From Monoplex corrugatus (lineage: Eukaryota > Mollusca > Gastropoda > Littorinimorpha > Ranellidae), in assembly GCA_030674185.1 (NCBI GenBank), contig CM060312.1, positions 835,169 through 899,168 on the forward strand: 64,000 nt of DNA. Direction: 5' to 3'. Numbering within the stretch: position 1 is the stretch's first letter; every line of letters begins with the position of its first letter. Under the pieces are notes generated by a model. It saw nothing but the letters and a program-made list of their open reading frames with translations, made no database searches and was not told the origin of the DNA. Shown in pieces: positions 13,420-24,214 of the stretch. The translations under genes and the position numbers were made by a program.

Positions 13420-13741
13420 ATGTAGTCTATGCCAAAGTTGGCTTTTTCAAGTTCCCTTTCGAGCTTTCTGAGGATAGTCTGTTTCCGATGTGTATAGTAA
13501 TTCATCCTTAACTTTCTTTTATGGCCACAGCTCTGATAACATACTTTGTCACCGCTAATTTACGTTGATCTGTAAATATGTAACTTTCTTTATAAGATTT
13601 CATTGTGTTTGTATGAATGGGCACACCGAGAGTCAATTTAACAGTTTTGCTGTCTACACTGTAATTTTCTTAAGAGTGTAGTCGAGGCAGGAAAATATGC
13701 CTCTTGTCCATAAAGCAATTTCGATTGAACCAAAGAAATCG

Positions 13742-14640
13742 CTAGGTGCAACATAGTTTGAGAGTCTTGGCTCCAGGGCTGTCGATTATTTTTAAGAAAT
13801 TAAGTCTTTTGTTTGCTTTTGTATTTAAATATTTTATATAGTGTCTCCAATTCAATTTTCGTGTTAAGTACATTCCAAGAAATTTAGCGGTGTGCTTATA
13901 AACAAGCGGATTACTGTCCAGTGATAATATAGGGAGAGTTTTAGGGTTTTCACCATTGTTAAAAAGTGTAAGATAAGTCTTTTCACTTGGTAACTCCAGA
14001 CCATAGTCTTTCATGTAATTACTCAGGTTATCAAGGTCACATTGGTAAAGCTTTTGCACATGGGTGATTGTTCTTTTGTTTGTATTTTTTCGAAGAGTTG
14101 TGGTCATCCAAATGGCAATGTCGTCTACATACTGTGCAACATTAGTATTCTTCGACAAATATTTTGGTAAATCGTAAAGAAGTACATTGAACAGGATGGG
14201 GGCTATGATCGACCCCTGAGGGAACCCCATGTCAATATCTTTAAATGAAGAGTATACATTCCCTAATCTTACACATATTGATCTACAAGATATAAAGTCT
14301 TTAATGTAATGATACATTTTACCTGTTACACCAATGCTCTTTAATTTATAAAGCAGCCATGAATGCCACACAGTGTCGTAAGCCTTCTTCACATTTATAA
14401 AACGTAGCCAAAGCGATTTTTCGACGAGAAAATTGCTTTTGATCTGACTTGTAAGTTTTACTAAATGATCTGTTGTACATCGCCCTTTCCTAAATCCTGC
14501 CTGATGAGGTGATATAATATCTTCTTTTTTTTCAAAATAATGGAACAAACGCTTCTGGATAATCTTTTCCATCAGTTTCCCAGTATGGGAAGTTAAAGCT
14601 ATTGGTCTGTAACTGTCAATAAATTACCTTCCTTAATGAT
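13742..14640 (-). pseudogene. Reverse transcriptase domain of LINE-B
   Basis: A 276-residue open stretch, extended upstream by YRPIALTSHTGKLMEKI (about 14573-14625). It contains the finger motif HQAGFRKGRCTTDHL, the first catalytic block FINVKKAYDTVWH (D to N-V change at the usual aspartate-containing FxDxxKAYD), FPQGSIIAPILFN, and the catalytic YVDDIAIW with both aspartates. It ends with a primer-grip/thumb region LGMYLTRKLNWRHYI. Such YVDD-box RTs are typical of the Jockey and I superfamilies. It has no intact start, and the frame breaks at 14573 and 13741, so it is a remnant. Confidence 0.88.
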
Positions 14641-15036
14641 GGGAATTATCATGGACTTCTTCCAGTTTTGGAAGAGCTCCATTAAATCAACATTTTTGGA
14701 AAAAATGAGTGTAACAATTCCTTCCACTTCAGAGGCAAATGAATTAGCATCTGATAAGGAATACCATCTAAACCAACAGAAGATTTATTGGATGAAAAAG
14801 ACGCCAAAGTTTCCATGAATTCGTTCAGTTGAATGGGAGAATTGATATAATGACTCTTCTTAGAAACTGGATCAACATAGATGTCATTTTTCTCTTGTTC
14901 TATTCTGTGGTTACCATAAGTTGACTTTAGATTAACTGATCGGCTATTATCTGAAAAAAGATTAAGGAAGGCGTTCGTGTTTTCAGAGGACAGGACAGGA
15001 TCCTTAAGTGGCTCAACAAACTGACAAGATGAGCAT

Positions 15037-15985
15037 ACAGGAACCTAAATATCAGTAACCAGTGGATGATAGCAGATGGAGTGATCGTACCTTCCAAAAG
15101 AACAGAATTCCAGTGACATCAACCAATTCAGTCCAATATCGCGTCTACACGTTGAAGGGAAAATTTTCTCTGTCGTGCTAGCAAGGCTGACTTGAATTCC
15201 TGATAGAAAACGAGTACCTGGATGTGTCAGTTCAAAAAAGATGTATCTTACGCTGTGCAGAACATGCCACGATGGTTTGGGAAGCAATCCAAAGAGTTAA
15301 AGCAGAGAAGAGGGACCTCGATGTGATAGCTCGAGCTGGGTCAGTCCTGCACAAGATGATTCAACTGGCTCTCAAGATGTGTCGTGTATTAAATAATAGC
15401 CAAGAAATGTTGAAAAAAATACTTGTATGGCTTCAAGAATGCTCGACAGATTGGATCAAGTTGGATGTGGGCATAGCAACGGGCCGTACAATTTTTCTGA
15501 CACTGTTCGTGTTGGCAGTGGAGATCATCTTGAAGGCAGTAATGAGCAGTTGAGGTCCAGCTGACCTCAGAAATGGTTACCAAATGCCCACCTCTAAAAG
15601 CCTTCGTGGATGACATCGTACAGTGATTTCTACAAAGGATGAGGAAAGACAAAAATCGTCTGCAAAAGTTAGACAACCTAGTCACTTCATCCAGGGTGAG
15701 TTTCAAACCAAAACAATCGCGAAGCTTCTCACAGGCGGAAAAGAAAAATAACCAAAACAGTAACTTTTACTTTAGCCATTCGTGCCATTCCAACAATGAT
15801 AGAAGAACCAGTCGAGATGGTGGCATGATGACTCCCTGAAAGATTCCAGAAGTGGTAAAGAAACAATGTGAAATGGAAGAAAACATGCAATAGATCAGCG
15901 TGGCCACCTTGACAACTATAAAGTGTGATGATTGCAGTTCATGTTGATTCTAAAGTTCCTTTGATCTCGACTGATATATAATATC
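15037..15985 (+). mobile_element. Degenerate LINE reverse transcriptase remnant (FVDD type)
   Basis: Plus-strand reading in several frames gives LKGKFSLSC and LEFLIENEYLDVSVQK (fingers), MVWEAIQRVKAEKRDLDVI, then HKMIQLALKM. DWIKLDVGIATGRTI follows (corresponding to the G-GCTISPILF block), then AFVDDIVQ at about 15600-15625, the catalytic aspartate pair. SRVSFKPKQSRS and an EEPV module follow to about 15830. Motif order is that of a reverse transcriptase palm, broken by at least four frameshifts or deletions. The clade differs from the RTE copies nearby; I cannot assign it further. Confidence 0.7.
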
Positions 15986-16160
15986 AGTACTAGCATAGTG
16001 GAATCGATGGAGACTAAAATCAACAAATACTCATGGAAAAGGTTGGTGTCTGGTCTCACTGACAATGCGCTCTATTTTTCCTAGGAAAAGCTGAAGCTAC
16101 TCCTAAAAGTCGGCGTATTGTGGTTGCTTTGATAACTTTTGAATGCCCTATTATTTATGT
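15986..16160. other. Short unique spacer
   Basis: Nothing recognised between the LINE remnant and the TG microsatellite. Confidence 0.5.
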
Positions 16161-16184
16161 AGTGTGTGTGTGTGTGTGTGTGTG

Positions 16185-16234
<50 letters not shown>

Positions 16235-16344
16235 ATGTATGAGTGTATGTGTGGGGGGAGGGGTATGTGTGTATGTGCGTGTGTATGCATGTGTGTGTGT
16301 GTGTGCGTGCATGTGTGTGCGTGCACGCGCGCGCGCGTGGTTAC
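16161..16344. repeat. Compound (TG)n microsatellite with GTAT and CGCG interruptions
   Basis: TG dinucleotides with one TTG interruption, then mixed TGTA/TGCG units ending in a short CGCGCGCG run at about 16328-16338, a sequence of alternating purines and pyrimidines throughout. Confidence 0.96.
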
Positions 16345-16883
16345 TTTGGTAACTGTTGAATGACCTGTTCATTTAGTCTACATATTTTTCTTTCAGTACC
16401 TGATTAGGCCTATATAAAAGAGTATATCAGGTCACTGCTCCTGTAGTTGCTCAGGTGATTCGGGGAAATGAATATACTGAATAACCTATTTATCTATTTT
16501 CGTGAATATACATTCATACACAGTAGTATGCGGGAGGCCATTGTCTGTGACGGTGGGTGCTGTAGTAGCTTATGGAAGGATGTGTTGAACAGCGTATCTA
16601 TTCGTCAGTTTATCTGCTTTGTATGAAAAGTAGGCAATAGAGCCTAAATCACTATGCTTAACTTGTTTATAAAAGTGGGAATTATCATTGGCTCAGTACG
16701 TCTATAGCGTCACATTGGTGGCTTTTTGTTTTGATATGGTTATGTTTGTTTAAATCTGACTTGATTTGTCAACTGTTCAAATCAAGGGTCGAGTTATTGT
16801 CAGTGTGTAGTGGTGAATGTGCAGTCGCAAGGTAGTGTTAAAGGGTTTTTTATCTTTCAAATGTTTGCAAGACTTGACACTTT
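16345..16883. other. Intergenic sequence, no gene recognised
   Basis: No ORF, LINE motif or RNA gene recognised. Confidence 0.5.
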
Positions 16884-17085
16884 GCTTGCTTGCTTGCTTG
16901 CTTGCGCTTGCTTGTTTCAGAGTTTGCTTGTCTTTATTTTAATTGTATATTTTGTTTATTCCTTATTCTTTATGTTCAGACATTAGTTTGTTTGATTGTT
17001 TACCTTTTATTTTTGTTTTCATTTCTCATTCATTCATTCATTCATTTACTTATTCATTCATTCATTCATTTATTTATTTATTCAA
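16884..17085. repeat. (GCTT)n and (ATTC)n microsatellites
   Basis: GCTT units occupy about 16884-16915. A T-rich stretch follows, then ATTC/ATTT units at about 17027-17085. Confidence 0.9.
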
Positions 17086-17254
17086 ATATTAGTATGGTTT
17101 GACAAATTCCAATTGTGTTTGTGTATATTGTTTCTGTTTTCCTATGAAAGTCGACGATTTTCCACAGAAGTTTGCCTGATACAGTGAAGCTTATTATTAT
17201 GATTCCATTGAGATTGTTCAAGTGAATGTACGCTAAGCATAGGAGAGGTCAACT

Positions 17255-17465
17255 TTGTTCACGGGATTTTGGTTTATCACGCCATCTGGAAGACTGCTGT
17301 TCATGGGATATCTGTTTATCATCTCATCTGGAATGCTATTGTTCACGGGATCTCAGTTAATCATTCGTGTCTGGAAGGGTACTTTTCGTGGGTTCTCTGT
17401 TTATCATCCCATTTGGAAAGCTATTGTTCATGGGATCTCAATTTATCATCTCATCCAGACAAGTA
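17255..17465. repeat. Five-copy imperfect tandem repeat, ~42-44 bp
   Basis: Units start with gttcatgggat or gttcacgggat at about 17257, 17299, 17341, 17382 and 17425, each followed by a tctgtttatcatctcatctgg-like core cut to varied lengths. The copies are diverged from one another, so this is an old array. Confidence 0.85.
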
Positions 17466-17817
17466 TTATCAATAGCATTTAGACAGACTACCACTGATTG
17501 AAGGCTTCGTGAAAGATGGGGTGGGGTGGAGGTGGGATGTTTACTTGAGTTAAAATGAATCTCTTGTCTTACACCTTGGGTAAAAGATCATCCATACTTT
17601 TACATAAAATGCCACATCTTGGTCACCTTTTGTACCATCTTCACAAAACTTTATGACATTGTCACAAAAGGACTGATGCATATGTACACCAAAATGGATT
17701 ATTTATAAAATTAAATAAAATTAAGAAATAAAATTAAACAATAGATTGGTGATTGTAACCACTATGTCACTACTGTACCCCCCCCCTCCTCCAGTTTTGT
17801 GATTCTTATACTTCCAG

Positions 17818-17896
17818 TTAATGATAATGATGATGACGATGATAAGAATGATAATATAATTACATTAATAATAACAATAATGATAATGATAATAAT
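17818..17896. repeat. Imperfect (GAT/AAT)n microsatellite
   Basis: GATGAT, AATAAT and related triplets in mixed order. Confidence 0.85.
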
Positions 17897-19481
17897 GGCC
17901 CAATAACAATTCCTTTTGTACAGCGCAAACAGTCCATGTCGGAGCATGCGCGTATCCCAAAAGCGTGGGGGGAAACTCAAATTATTGGATGTTCTGACAT
18001 GTGTTCCACTGATTCAGCGCAGAGACATGTCTCCATATCTCAGATCTATGTCAACAATCTGCAGCAATAGAAATTTATAAATTAAAATATTTTATGTCTA
18101 TGGCAGCACGTTACCTGTGAAACCCAATATAGTTGCTGTGTTTATAATCGCTAGCCTACCCTCACACTGAACATTTTAAAACTGAAAATGTCAAGGTGCT
18201 GTGTTGAAGTAAGGCTTAGTCAATATTTCAACAATTGGTTCCACCGCCCCATCATCTTCGTCTACTCCCTGGCTGTCCTTTCGGGAGAAAATACGAAAAT
18301 GTGGAAAGGATCATCAGAAAAATCAGACCTACAGTAGGCCTTTAACAACTGACTTCCGGCCTGGTCTCGCTGGGGGTCAGCGTTAGCAGTTTGTTGACGT
18401 TTTGCCCCATGCACAGAAGGTAAGGGTCCTATTCATTCATCCTTCGTCGATTATCGTCCTTTATCTTCACACTGGCGTTGTCCGTTTAATGATCCCTTCC
18501 TGCACGATGATTTTGCCGATGATTGCAATCACCGAAGACCTCACTGGAGTCGCTAGCTCCGTCGTAAGTGCGAAGTAGTCCTCTTCTCACCCCGTTCCCC
18601 TCCCACTCCCCAATTTTCTTCGCCTCTCGTTCCGCAGCCTCCCTCCCCCATCTCTACCATAGCAATCACTCAACCAATTATTCAAAAAAGGATTTACATG
18701 ATAACAGCATAGCTGTAGAGAAAATGGTCCAAACGGACCAAAGTATGTGCAATTTTTTTTCGGTAGCATGTAGCCATTGTAGGCCCCTAGCCGGCCTAGG
18801 CTACAGTAGCCTGTTTTCCCACCTGCTCACCCCCCCCCCTTTTTTTTTTTTTCGTTTCGTTTTCCACCCTTCAGCACCTCCCCAATACTTCTAATCTTTC
18901 TGTTGGGGTTCCTTAAGGAACTTTTTTTTGTGCTCAACTTCCATAAATTAAATTTTAGCTCTGTATACATTGCAAAGTGGCAGACTGTCAACCCCTTCTA
19001 ATGAATAATACATTACCAGTAAAAATAAATTCATCTAGGCCTGTTTAGTGCATACAGCATAGAATCTGTGTCATATATAACAACTAAAGTAAGGATATGA
19101 TAATAATAATGATAATAACTGCATCGCTTTTATATATATGTAACAATAATAATAATTATTATTACTGTTATTATAATAAAAAATGAGCTACTCCAAATCA
19201 GCATAGTGGCCTTGAGTGCTTAAGTAATTATGATGTTGACCCTTTCACCAATTTTGATAACTAGAAAGATTCAACCAAAGGGTGTCACACCTGTATTAGA
19301 GTTTAGACTCCAGTCCATTTGCTACCATATGAGTATTGTCACTGTAGGCAGCTGGAATTATGTAGGCAGCTGGAATTAGCAAACCTTGTTTGGATTAATG
19401 ATGATAAAAATAGTAATGAAAGGTTGGCATTGTGCAGAATCCAGGAAAGCAAGATCTTAAGTGGTTTGCATTTTACAGAAA
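17897..19481. other. Intergenic sequence, no gene recognised
   Basis: Contains a C9 then T-rich tract at about 18829-18855, AAT/ATT-rich palindromic sequence at about 19100-19185, and a small direct repeat of atgtaggcagctggaatta at about 19342-19379. A plus-strand open stretch at 18568-18894 has skewed S/P/H/F composition and crosses the homopolymers; I do not call it a gene. Confidence 0.5.
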
Positions 19482-19562
19482 ATGTTTAGCAGTAAATCAG
19501 TGATATACCAATGATATAAACATGTTTAGCAGTAAGTCAGTGATAAACCAATGATATAAGCA
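19482..19562. repeat. Two-copy 40-bp tandem duplication
   Basis: atgtttagcagtaaatcagt at 19482 recurs with one or two changes at 19522. Confidence 0.9.
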
Positions 19563-19632
19563 TGACATGACACAAAATTCAGGAAAAGAAAAATTTCAGT
19601 GCCATTCACTGATTCAGTAGTAACATGAATAT

Positions 19633-20260
19633 TATATGTGGCCTCCCACCATGAAATCAGTCTTAACTAGCATTTTGGGCATTTTGACATATATACATTA
19701 TTACATATCAGTGGAAAGTGTACATTCTGCTGATTATTTTGGTACTTGAATGAAGCTTGTACTCAGAAAAATGTAGAAGTTATGTATATTTAAAGTCATT
19801 AAGTTGTATGATGGCCATTTTTAGAAAATGGCCTGTAAAGTTTTTGTGTGCTCTCCTACACATTTTCCTTGAATTTTTTTTATTTGGTGGCTTTGACCCA
19901 GTTTGTTTCTAATTTTTGCTGTCATTATCTGAAAAGTGCACCAAAGAGCTTTCCATCAGTATATTACATGAACGGGTACTGTACAGGTTACGGTTCATAA
20001 TAAGAGACAAAAATAGGTACTTTTTGGTAGGAAATTGCGTTCTTTCTGCTGCGATCAGTGCATTAAAATACCATTTTAAATTGATTAATAATATTTTTTC
20101 AAGAAAAAAAAATTCTGTGGGGGATAGATTATAGTCTACAGAAATCAATTTTGAGAAAAAGTCAAAACACCCCAGATAGACCCTCAGACCCCAGTCACCT
20201 TTTCAGCTCCTAGTGCTGTTCGACTGACTGCGAGTTAAGACTGATTTCATGGTGGGAGGT

Positions 20261-20270
<10 letters not shown>
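19633..20270. mobile_element. Candidate non-autonomous DNA transposon (MITE) with ~36-bp inverted ends
   Basis: The left end tatatgtggcctcccaccat (continuing to 19668) is matched by the reverse complement of 20233-20270, with one mismatch (ggcc versus gacc) over about 36 bases. The 638-bp interior has no transposase. The outer edges run into TA-rich sequence, and the right edge opens into a long AT microsatellite. A TA target duplication would fit Tc1/mariner-type MITEs but cannot be read unambiguously there. Confidence 0.7.
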
Positions 20271-20327
<57 letters not shown>

Positions 20328-20375
20328 TATATATATATATATATATAATATAATATTATATATATATATATATAT
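20263..20375. repeat. (AT)n microsatellite
   Basis: About 110 bases of TA/AT with short interruptions (tcatat, aatataatat). It can fold as a long hairpin. Confidence 0.96.
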
Positions 20376-20739
20376 GTATAAGCACACACCAATACATAGA
20401 CACACACAAATAAACAAACAGATATTGTACATATGCACACACCTAAACAGACAAGGATCTACACAGAGACTTGTGTTGGCAAACACACATGTGTACACTG
20501 GCACAAGCTTAAAATTATCTCACAGTCACACGGCCAGTCATGAGTACAACACAGAATCAATATAAGCATGATGTAACAGAATAAAAAAAAGAAATTTGAA
20601 AAACAAATGACTGACAAAGTTTGGGGGGGAAAGTTCAAACGAAATGAAAGTGTAAAAATAGACCTGGATTTGTTTGTAGACATTGCAAAGGGAATATCAG
20701 AATTCTTTCAGCAAGTCAAATCAGGCTACATCTGATATA
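20376..20739. other. Intergenic sequence, no gene recognised
   Basis: CA-rich at the left, otherwise unremarkable. Confidence 0.5.
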
Positions 20740-22372
20740 CACTACGCACAAAAAGTTAAGGATCACTTGCACCAAAATTCATAACTTTCAAAATAAGAAA
20801 GCCAATGCGTTGAAGTTTGGCAAACATTTAATTCCATGCTTTAGTGATAACGATACACAATTGCCTTCAATTTCGAGCGATCGTTTGGTGTGTACATTTG
20901 ATCAAAGTGGGTACGTATCGAAATTTGATTTCCCAAAGTCATTGAAATCACAAGACAGGGCATTCTGATGCTCCCAAAAGTTCAGTAATGCGTGTAACCG
21001 CCATGGCTGTTCTGGCACTCGACGCAGCGAGTCCTCATCGAGTTGACCAGGTTGGTGAAGATCCTCTGTGGAAGCGCCTGCCACTCAGCCTGCAGCATCT
21101 GGTAGAGGTGTTGGGCATCCCTGGGAGGGGGGTGGTTGCTCCTCACTTTGCGATCCAGCTCATCCCAGAGGTTCTCAATCGGGTTGAGATCGGGACTGCA
21201 TGCTGGCCACTCCATTCTGTTGACTCCAGACTGCTGCAGGAAGTCGTTGACCACCCTTGCCCTGTGGGGGCGAGCGTTGTCATCCTGGTAGACAGCCGTC
21301 GGTCCCATCTGCTGCAGTGTAGGCACAGCCAGCGGTCGAAGGATCTCATCCCGGTATCGGAGGCCAGTCAGATTACCCTGTGCATGATACAAGGGTGTTC
21401 TGTGGTGAAGGCTGAAGGACCCCCAGACCATTACAGAACCTCCACCAAAGGCCACCTTTTCTTGGACAGTGGTGTCAATAAAGCGTTGCCCTGGGCGCCT
21501 CCAGACCCTCCAGTCGGCCGTCGTTGTGGTTCATGGTGAAGCGTGATTCATCACTGAACAGGACCTGGGACCATTGCTGACGTGTCCACCTCACGTGACG
21601 TCTGCAGAAGGCGCGGCATGCTGCCCTATGGGCTGGAGTTAAGCGTGGCCGTACAGCTGGGCGAAAGAACGGAGGTTAAACCCATGAAGGCGGTTCCGTA
21701 TGGTCTGCTGGCTGATGTTGATGTTAGTAGCCACCCTCAGCTGCCTTCGAATGATGCTGGAAGAGGCTGTTCTTGTCTGCAGGGCTTGTCGTTCAATGAG
21801 ACGATCTTCACGTGGGTTTGTCTTCTTCGGTCGACCAGATCTGCGTCTTTCATGGACCCTCCCAGTGGCTGTGAAGCGTTGAATCAGTCTGACAATGACC
21901 GAGATGGACACCTGAAGTCGCCTGGCCACTTCTCGCTTGGGAACACCATCTTGGAACCATGCAACAGCTCCCCCCTCAAACTCGCTCAATTTTCGTCGTG
22001 GAGGCATTGTCAGATCAGGCCTACTACTGGTGGAATGTCTTCTTATAAAGCCAAGCAAGAGACAGCATATCACACATAAACAGCAGTGCTTGCACGTGCA
22101 TAATGGTTTTTCCATCTGGCTTGTGCAATGTGTGTTCAGGCAGAACGGTCCAAAACAAGGTCCTTTTTCGCAAGTTTCCGCTTTTCCGTTTGCGGCCAAG
22201 CTCATTAGTAGAGAATCCCGTGCAATTTTCGCACTAACACAACATCGCCCACTTACAGCTGAACAAGAATTCATAACAATTTGGCTGGACTGAGAAATAA
22301 ATAACAGTAGCGAACTTGAGTTTATTACGCACCTGTTTTCTCATAGTGATCCTTAACTTTTTGTGCATAGCT
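20740..22372 (-). mobile_element. Tc1-like transposon, copy 1
   Basis: About 1.63 kb, the usual size for a Tc1 element. Ends are inverted repeats: cactacgcacaaaaagttaa at the left, continuing ggatcactt, and the matching agtgatccttaactttttgt then gcatag at the right. TA dinucleotides lie just outside (20738-20739 and 22373-22374), as expected for Tc1/mariner targets, though the exact end is uncertain by a few bases. One transposase gene is read on the minus strand. A second copy of the family lies at 56139-58068, and the two are nearly identical base for base in the coding part. Confidence 0.92.
20982..22007 (-). pseudogene. Broken Tc1-like transposase, copy 1
   Basis: The start is set at the complement of 22005-22007 (MPPRRKLSEFE). 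The N-terminal half has two helix-turn-helix segments (VPKREVARRLQVSISVIVRL and SSSIIRRQLRVATNINIS) separated by GRPKK, the paired-like DNA-binding region. The catalytic half lies in other frames: SVMVWGSFS, VYQDDNARPH (second Asp) and SPDLNPIENLWDEL (Glu of the DD34E triad) in 20982-21455. Compared with copy 2 it has a small deletion at SEFE-GGAVAW, a loss of two bases near 21660 (gggcgaaag versus gggcgacgag) and another lesion near 21505 that destroys the segment containing the first Asp. Not functional. Confidence 0.92.
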
Positions 22373-22720
22373 TATATTTTTTCATTGAAATGGCAATCAG
22401 AAAACAACTTTCATGTTGTAAATTTATATAGGCCTACTGTTAGTTCATTTCGTGTTCTAATGGTTATGGCTTTGTTTTTAGAAAATGATACATTTATTCA
22501 TTTAACAATGACTTTTTTTCTTTCGTGAATTAGAAAGCCCATCTCTTTGTTTTTAGACAACTCATGATGAGAGTGACCTTTCATACTCTAATGGACTTTC
22601 CCATCCATGCAACAATTTATTGTCTGTCAATAGGTTAGTGGTATTATTAAATTTTGTATTTTTTGTTGTTAGATTCTCAGCTTCATTTTACAGGCTGGCT
22701 TGGTTAGTTGGTGGTCATTG
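22373..22720. other. Intergenic sequence, no gene recognised
   Basis: T-rich; no coding signal. Confidence 0.5.
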
Positions 22721-22723
22721 TGT

Positions 22724-22741
22724 GTTTGAGTGTGTGTGTGT

Positions 22742-22797
<56 letters not shown>
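22724..22797. repeat. (GT)n microsatellite
   Basis: GT dinucleotides with one TTG interruption near 22740. Confidence 0.95.
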
Positions 22798-22904
22798 TAG
22801 AGACTGCAATGGGCAAGACAGACATTTCCACAAATTGAAGGTTGGACATTTGATCTTGCTTTGTGATAACTGATATTGCAGATCCACCATTTGTCATGTT
22901 TGTA

Positions 22905-23480
22905 TTTGTTTCAGATTCCATCTTTTATCGTTTCATGGTTTGTTTCGACTGACTCATCTTTTGTTGTTCTATGGTTTGTTTCAGAGACTCATCTTTGTCA
23001 GTTCTACGTGTTTCAGACTGACTCCATCTTTTGTCATGTTTCTATTGGTTTGTTTCAGACTGACTCCATCTTTTGTCATGTTTCTACTGGTTTGTTTCAG
23101 ACTGACTCCATCTTTTGTCATGTTTCTACTGGTTTGTTTCAGACTGACTCCATCTTTTGTCATGTTTCTACTGGTTTGTTTCAGACTGACTCCATCTTTT
23201 GTCATGTTTCTACTGGTTTGTTTCAGACTGACTCATCTTTTGTCATGTTTCTACTGGTTTGTTTCAGTCTAACTCAATCTTTTGTCATGTTTCTACTGGT
23301 TTGTTTCAGTCTAACTCAATCTTTTGTCATGTTTTTGTTGGTTTGTTTTAGACTGACTCTTCTTTCCTTATGTTCATATTGATTTGTTTCAGACTCCATC
23401 TTTTTGTCATGCTTATATTGGTTTGTTTTAGACTGACTCTTCTTTCTTTATGTTTATATTAATTTGTTTCAGCAGGCAAT
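22905..23480. repeat. 42-bp minisatellite, first array (~13 copies)
   Basis: Core unit gactccatcttttgtcatgt followed by ttctactggtttgtttcaga. The central five units (about 23005-23230) are almost identical, while flanking units are shortened and diverged, the usual picture of a homogenised centre. The same unit forms the larger array at 32449-34286. Confidence 0.95.
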
Positions 23481-23594
23481 CCAAATGTCTGCGAATTCGC
23501 GGATATCCACGAAAGGGAGAAAAAAAAAAAAACCTCCTTGAAAGTATGGAGAACCGGGACTGGGATCACCGAAACTATTTAAAACAAGCCGTAA

Positions 23595-23604
23595 GCGCAT
23601 GCGC
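23595..23604. promoter_or_regulatory. NRF1-like palindrome upstream of the 23684 exon
   Basis: gcgcatgcgc is an exact match to the palindromic core bound by NRF1-type factors in animal promoters. It lies 80 bases upstream of the ATG at 23684, in the only locally CpG-rich stretch of this region (about 23490-23680). Functional use is inference. Confidence 0.45.
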
Positions 23605-23683
23605 GGTTTTACTTTTGCAACTGACTGCGAGATTTGCGCATCCTACAAGTGTCACTCTCTGTGTTCCATCGACACATTGAAGT

Positions 23684-23974
23684 ATGAGTATACATAGGGA
23701 CTTTGTTCCACTAAATGCTTCCATCGCTGACATCAATGAAGGCCTCAAAAATCGCTGGAAATGGGACTGGCTGCAGGAAGTGTACAATGGCAATAAGTTC
23801 GCTTGTTTCTTCGAGAAACTGAAGATCGCCAGTAAAGCATATTCATATTGCAAATTTTGCTGCTTGGAAATCAGTTACAAGTCCGGCGGTAAACGAGCAC
23901 TGGTTGATCACCTGAAAGGAAAGTGCAGCACAACGACAGGCTCAGGACATCAAACGAAAATTTTCGTTTGTCAG
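23684..23974 (+). CDS. Probable first coding exon, BED/C2H2-like zinc-finger protein
   Basis: The open frame starts with ATG at 23684 directly after an in-frame TGA at 23678. It runs 97 codons to a strong splice donor, cag|gtgagg at 23974/23975, ending in phase 0. Past the donor the frame degrades into a phenylalanine run from a T tract, so the donor is the better end. The protein shows WDWLQEVYNG, CFFEKLKI, then CKFCCLEISYKSGGKRALVD with a following H and C. That spacing (C-x2-C, then H and C) resembles the single zinc finger of BED-like and hAT-derived proteins. I cannot find the next exon with confidence; the polypyrimidine tract and AG at about 26694-26718 is one candidate. It could be host gene or domesticated transposon sequence. 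Confidence 0.5.
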
Positions 23975-24214
23975 GTGAGGCAAAAGAGAGTGAGGAAAAG
24001 TTGTATGTTTTGTTCATTGTTAACAATGCTCATGCCCTTTTTTTTTTTTTTTTTTATTAAAATACTTAATTTATCTTTCACCAGAGGGGGTTAAATTTCC
24101 ATTACCAGACTAAAATGCTTCAGCTTCTGGGGGCATTGCCCCAGACCCCATAAGGGCTCTGCCCTGGACCACTAGCATTTTTTCCCCTTGAAACACATTG
24201 TTGCTTGAATGGAT
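23975..24214. other. Putative intron start, no feature
   Basis: Contains a T18 tract near 24036 and a gggggcattgccccagaccc block near 24129 that looks like dispersed-repeat sequence but which I cannot name. Confidence 0.4.

Larger units (their letters stand above)
11102..15036 (-). mobile_element. LINE-B: Jockey/I-like non-LTR element with RNase H, split by a later LINE
   Basis: On the minus strand the element runs from about 15036 (5'-truncated, before the reverse transcriptase) to about 11102. It ends in attaaataaaatattccttcc-like sequence with a short CCTT tail. The parts, in order, are: a pre-RT region with FMETLASFS and VGLDGIPYQM-like residues (14700-14900), reverse transcriptase (13742-14640), a connection region with LLYGQEAYF (about 13640-13740), an RNase H domain (about 11700-12300) and a C-terminal tail (11388-11630). 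Between 12312 and 13420 a plus-strand LINE is inserted; the coding on either side joins across it. The clade call is by motif only. Confidence 0.8.

Noticed and set aside
12573..13511. Full 312-residue ORF as one protein
   Set aside because: Real LINE coding ends at the tail near 13419; the last 30 residues are antisense sequence of the host LINE beyond the target duplication.
16081..16372. His/Thr- and Val/Cys-rich ORFs around TG microsatellites, also at 8500-9515, 11058-11358, 22669-22921 and 40677-41069
   Set aside because: Translations of dinucleotide repeats.
18568..18894. 108-residue plus-strand ORF
   Set aside because: Low-complexity composition crossing C and T homopolymers, with no conserved motif.
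20263..20375. AT tract as a replication origin or scaffold-attachment site
   Set aside because: A plain AT microsatellite; nothing beyond composition supports such a role.
20988..21539. 183-residue plus-strand ORF, and similar ones at 21582-22293 and 56387-57480
   Set aside because: Antisense of the Tc1-like transposase, which has clear catalytic motifs on the minus strand.
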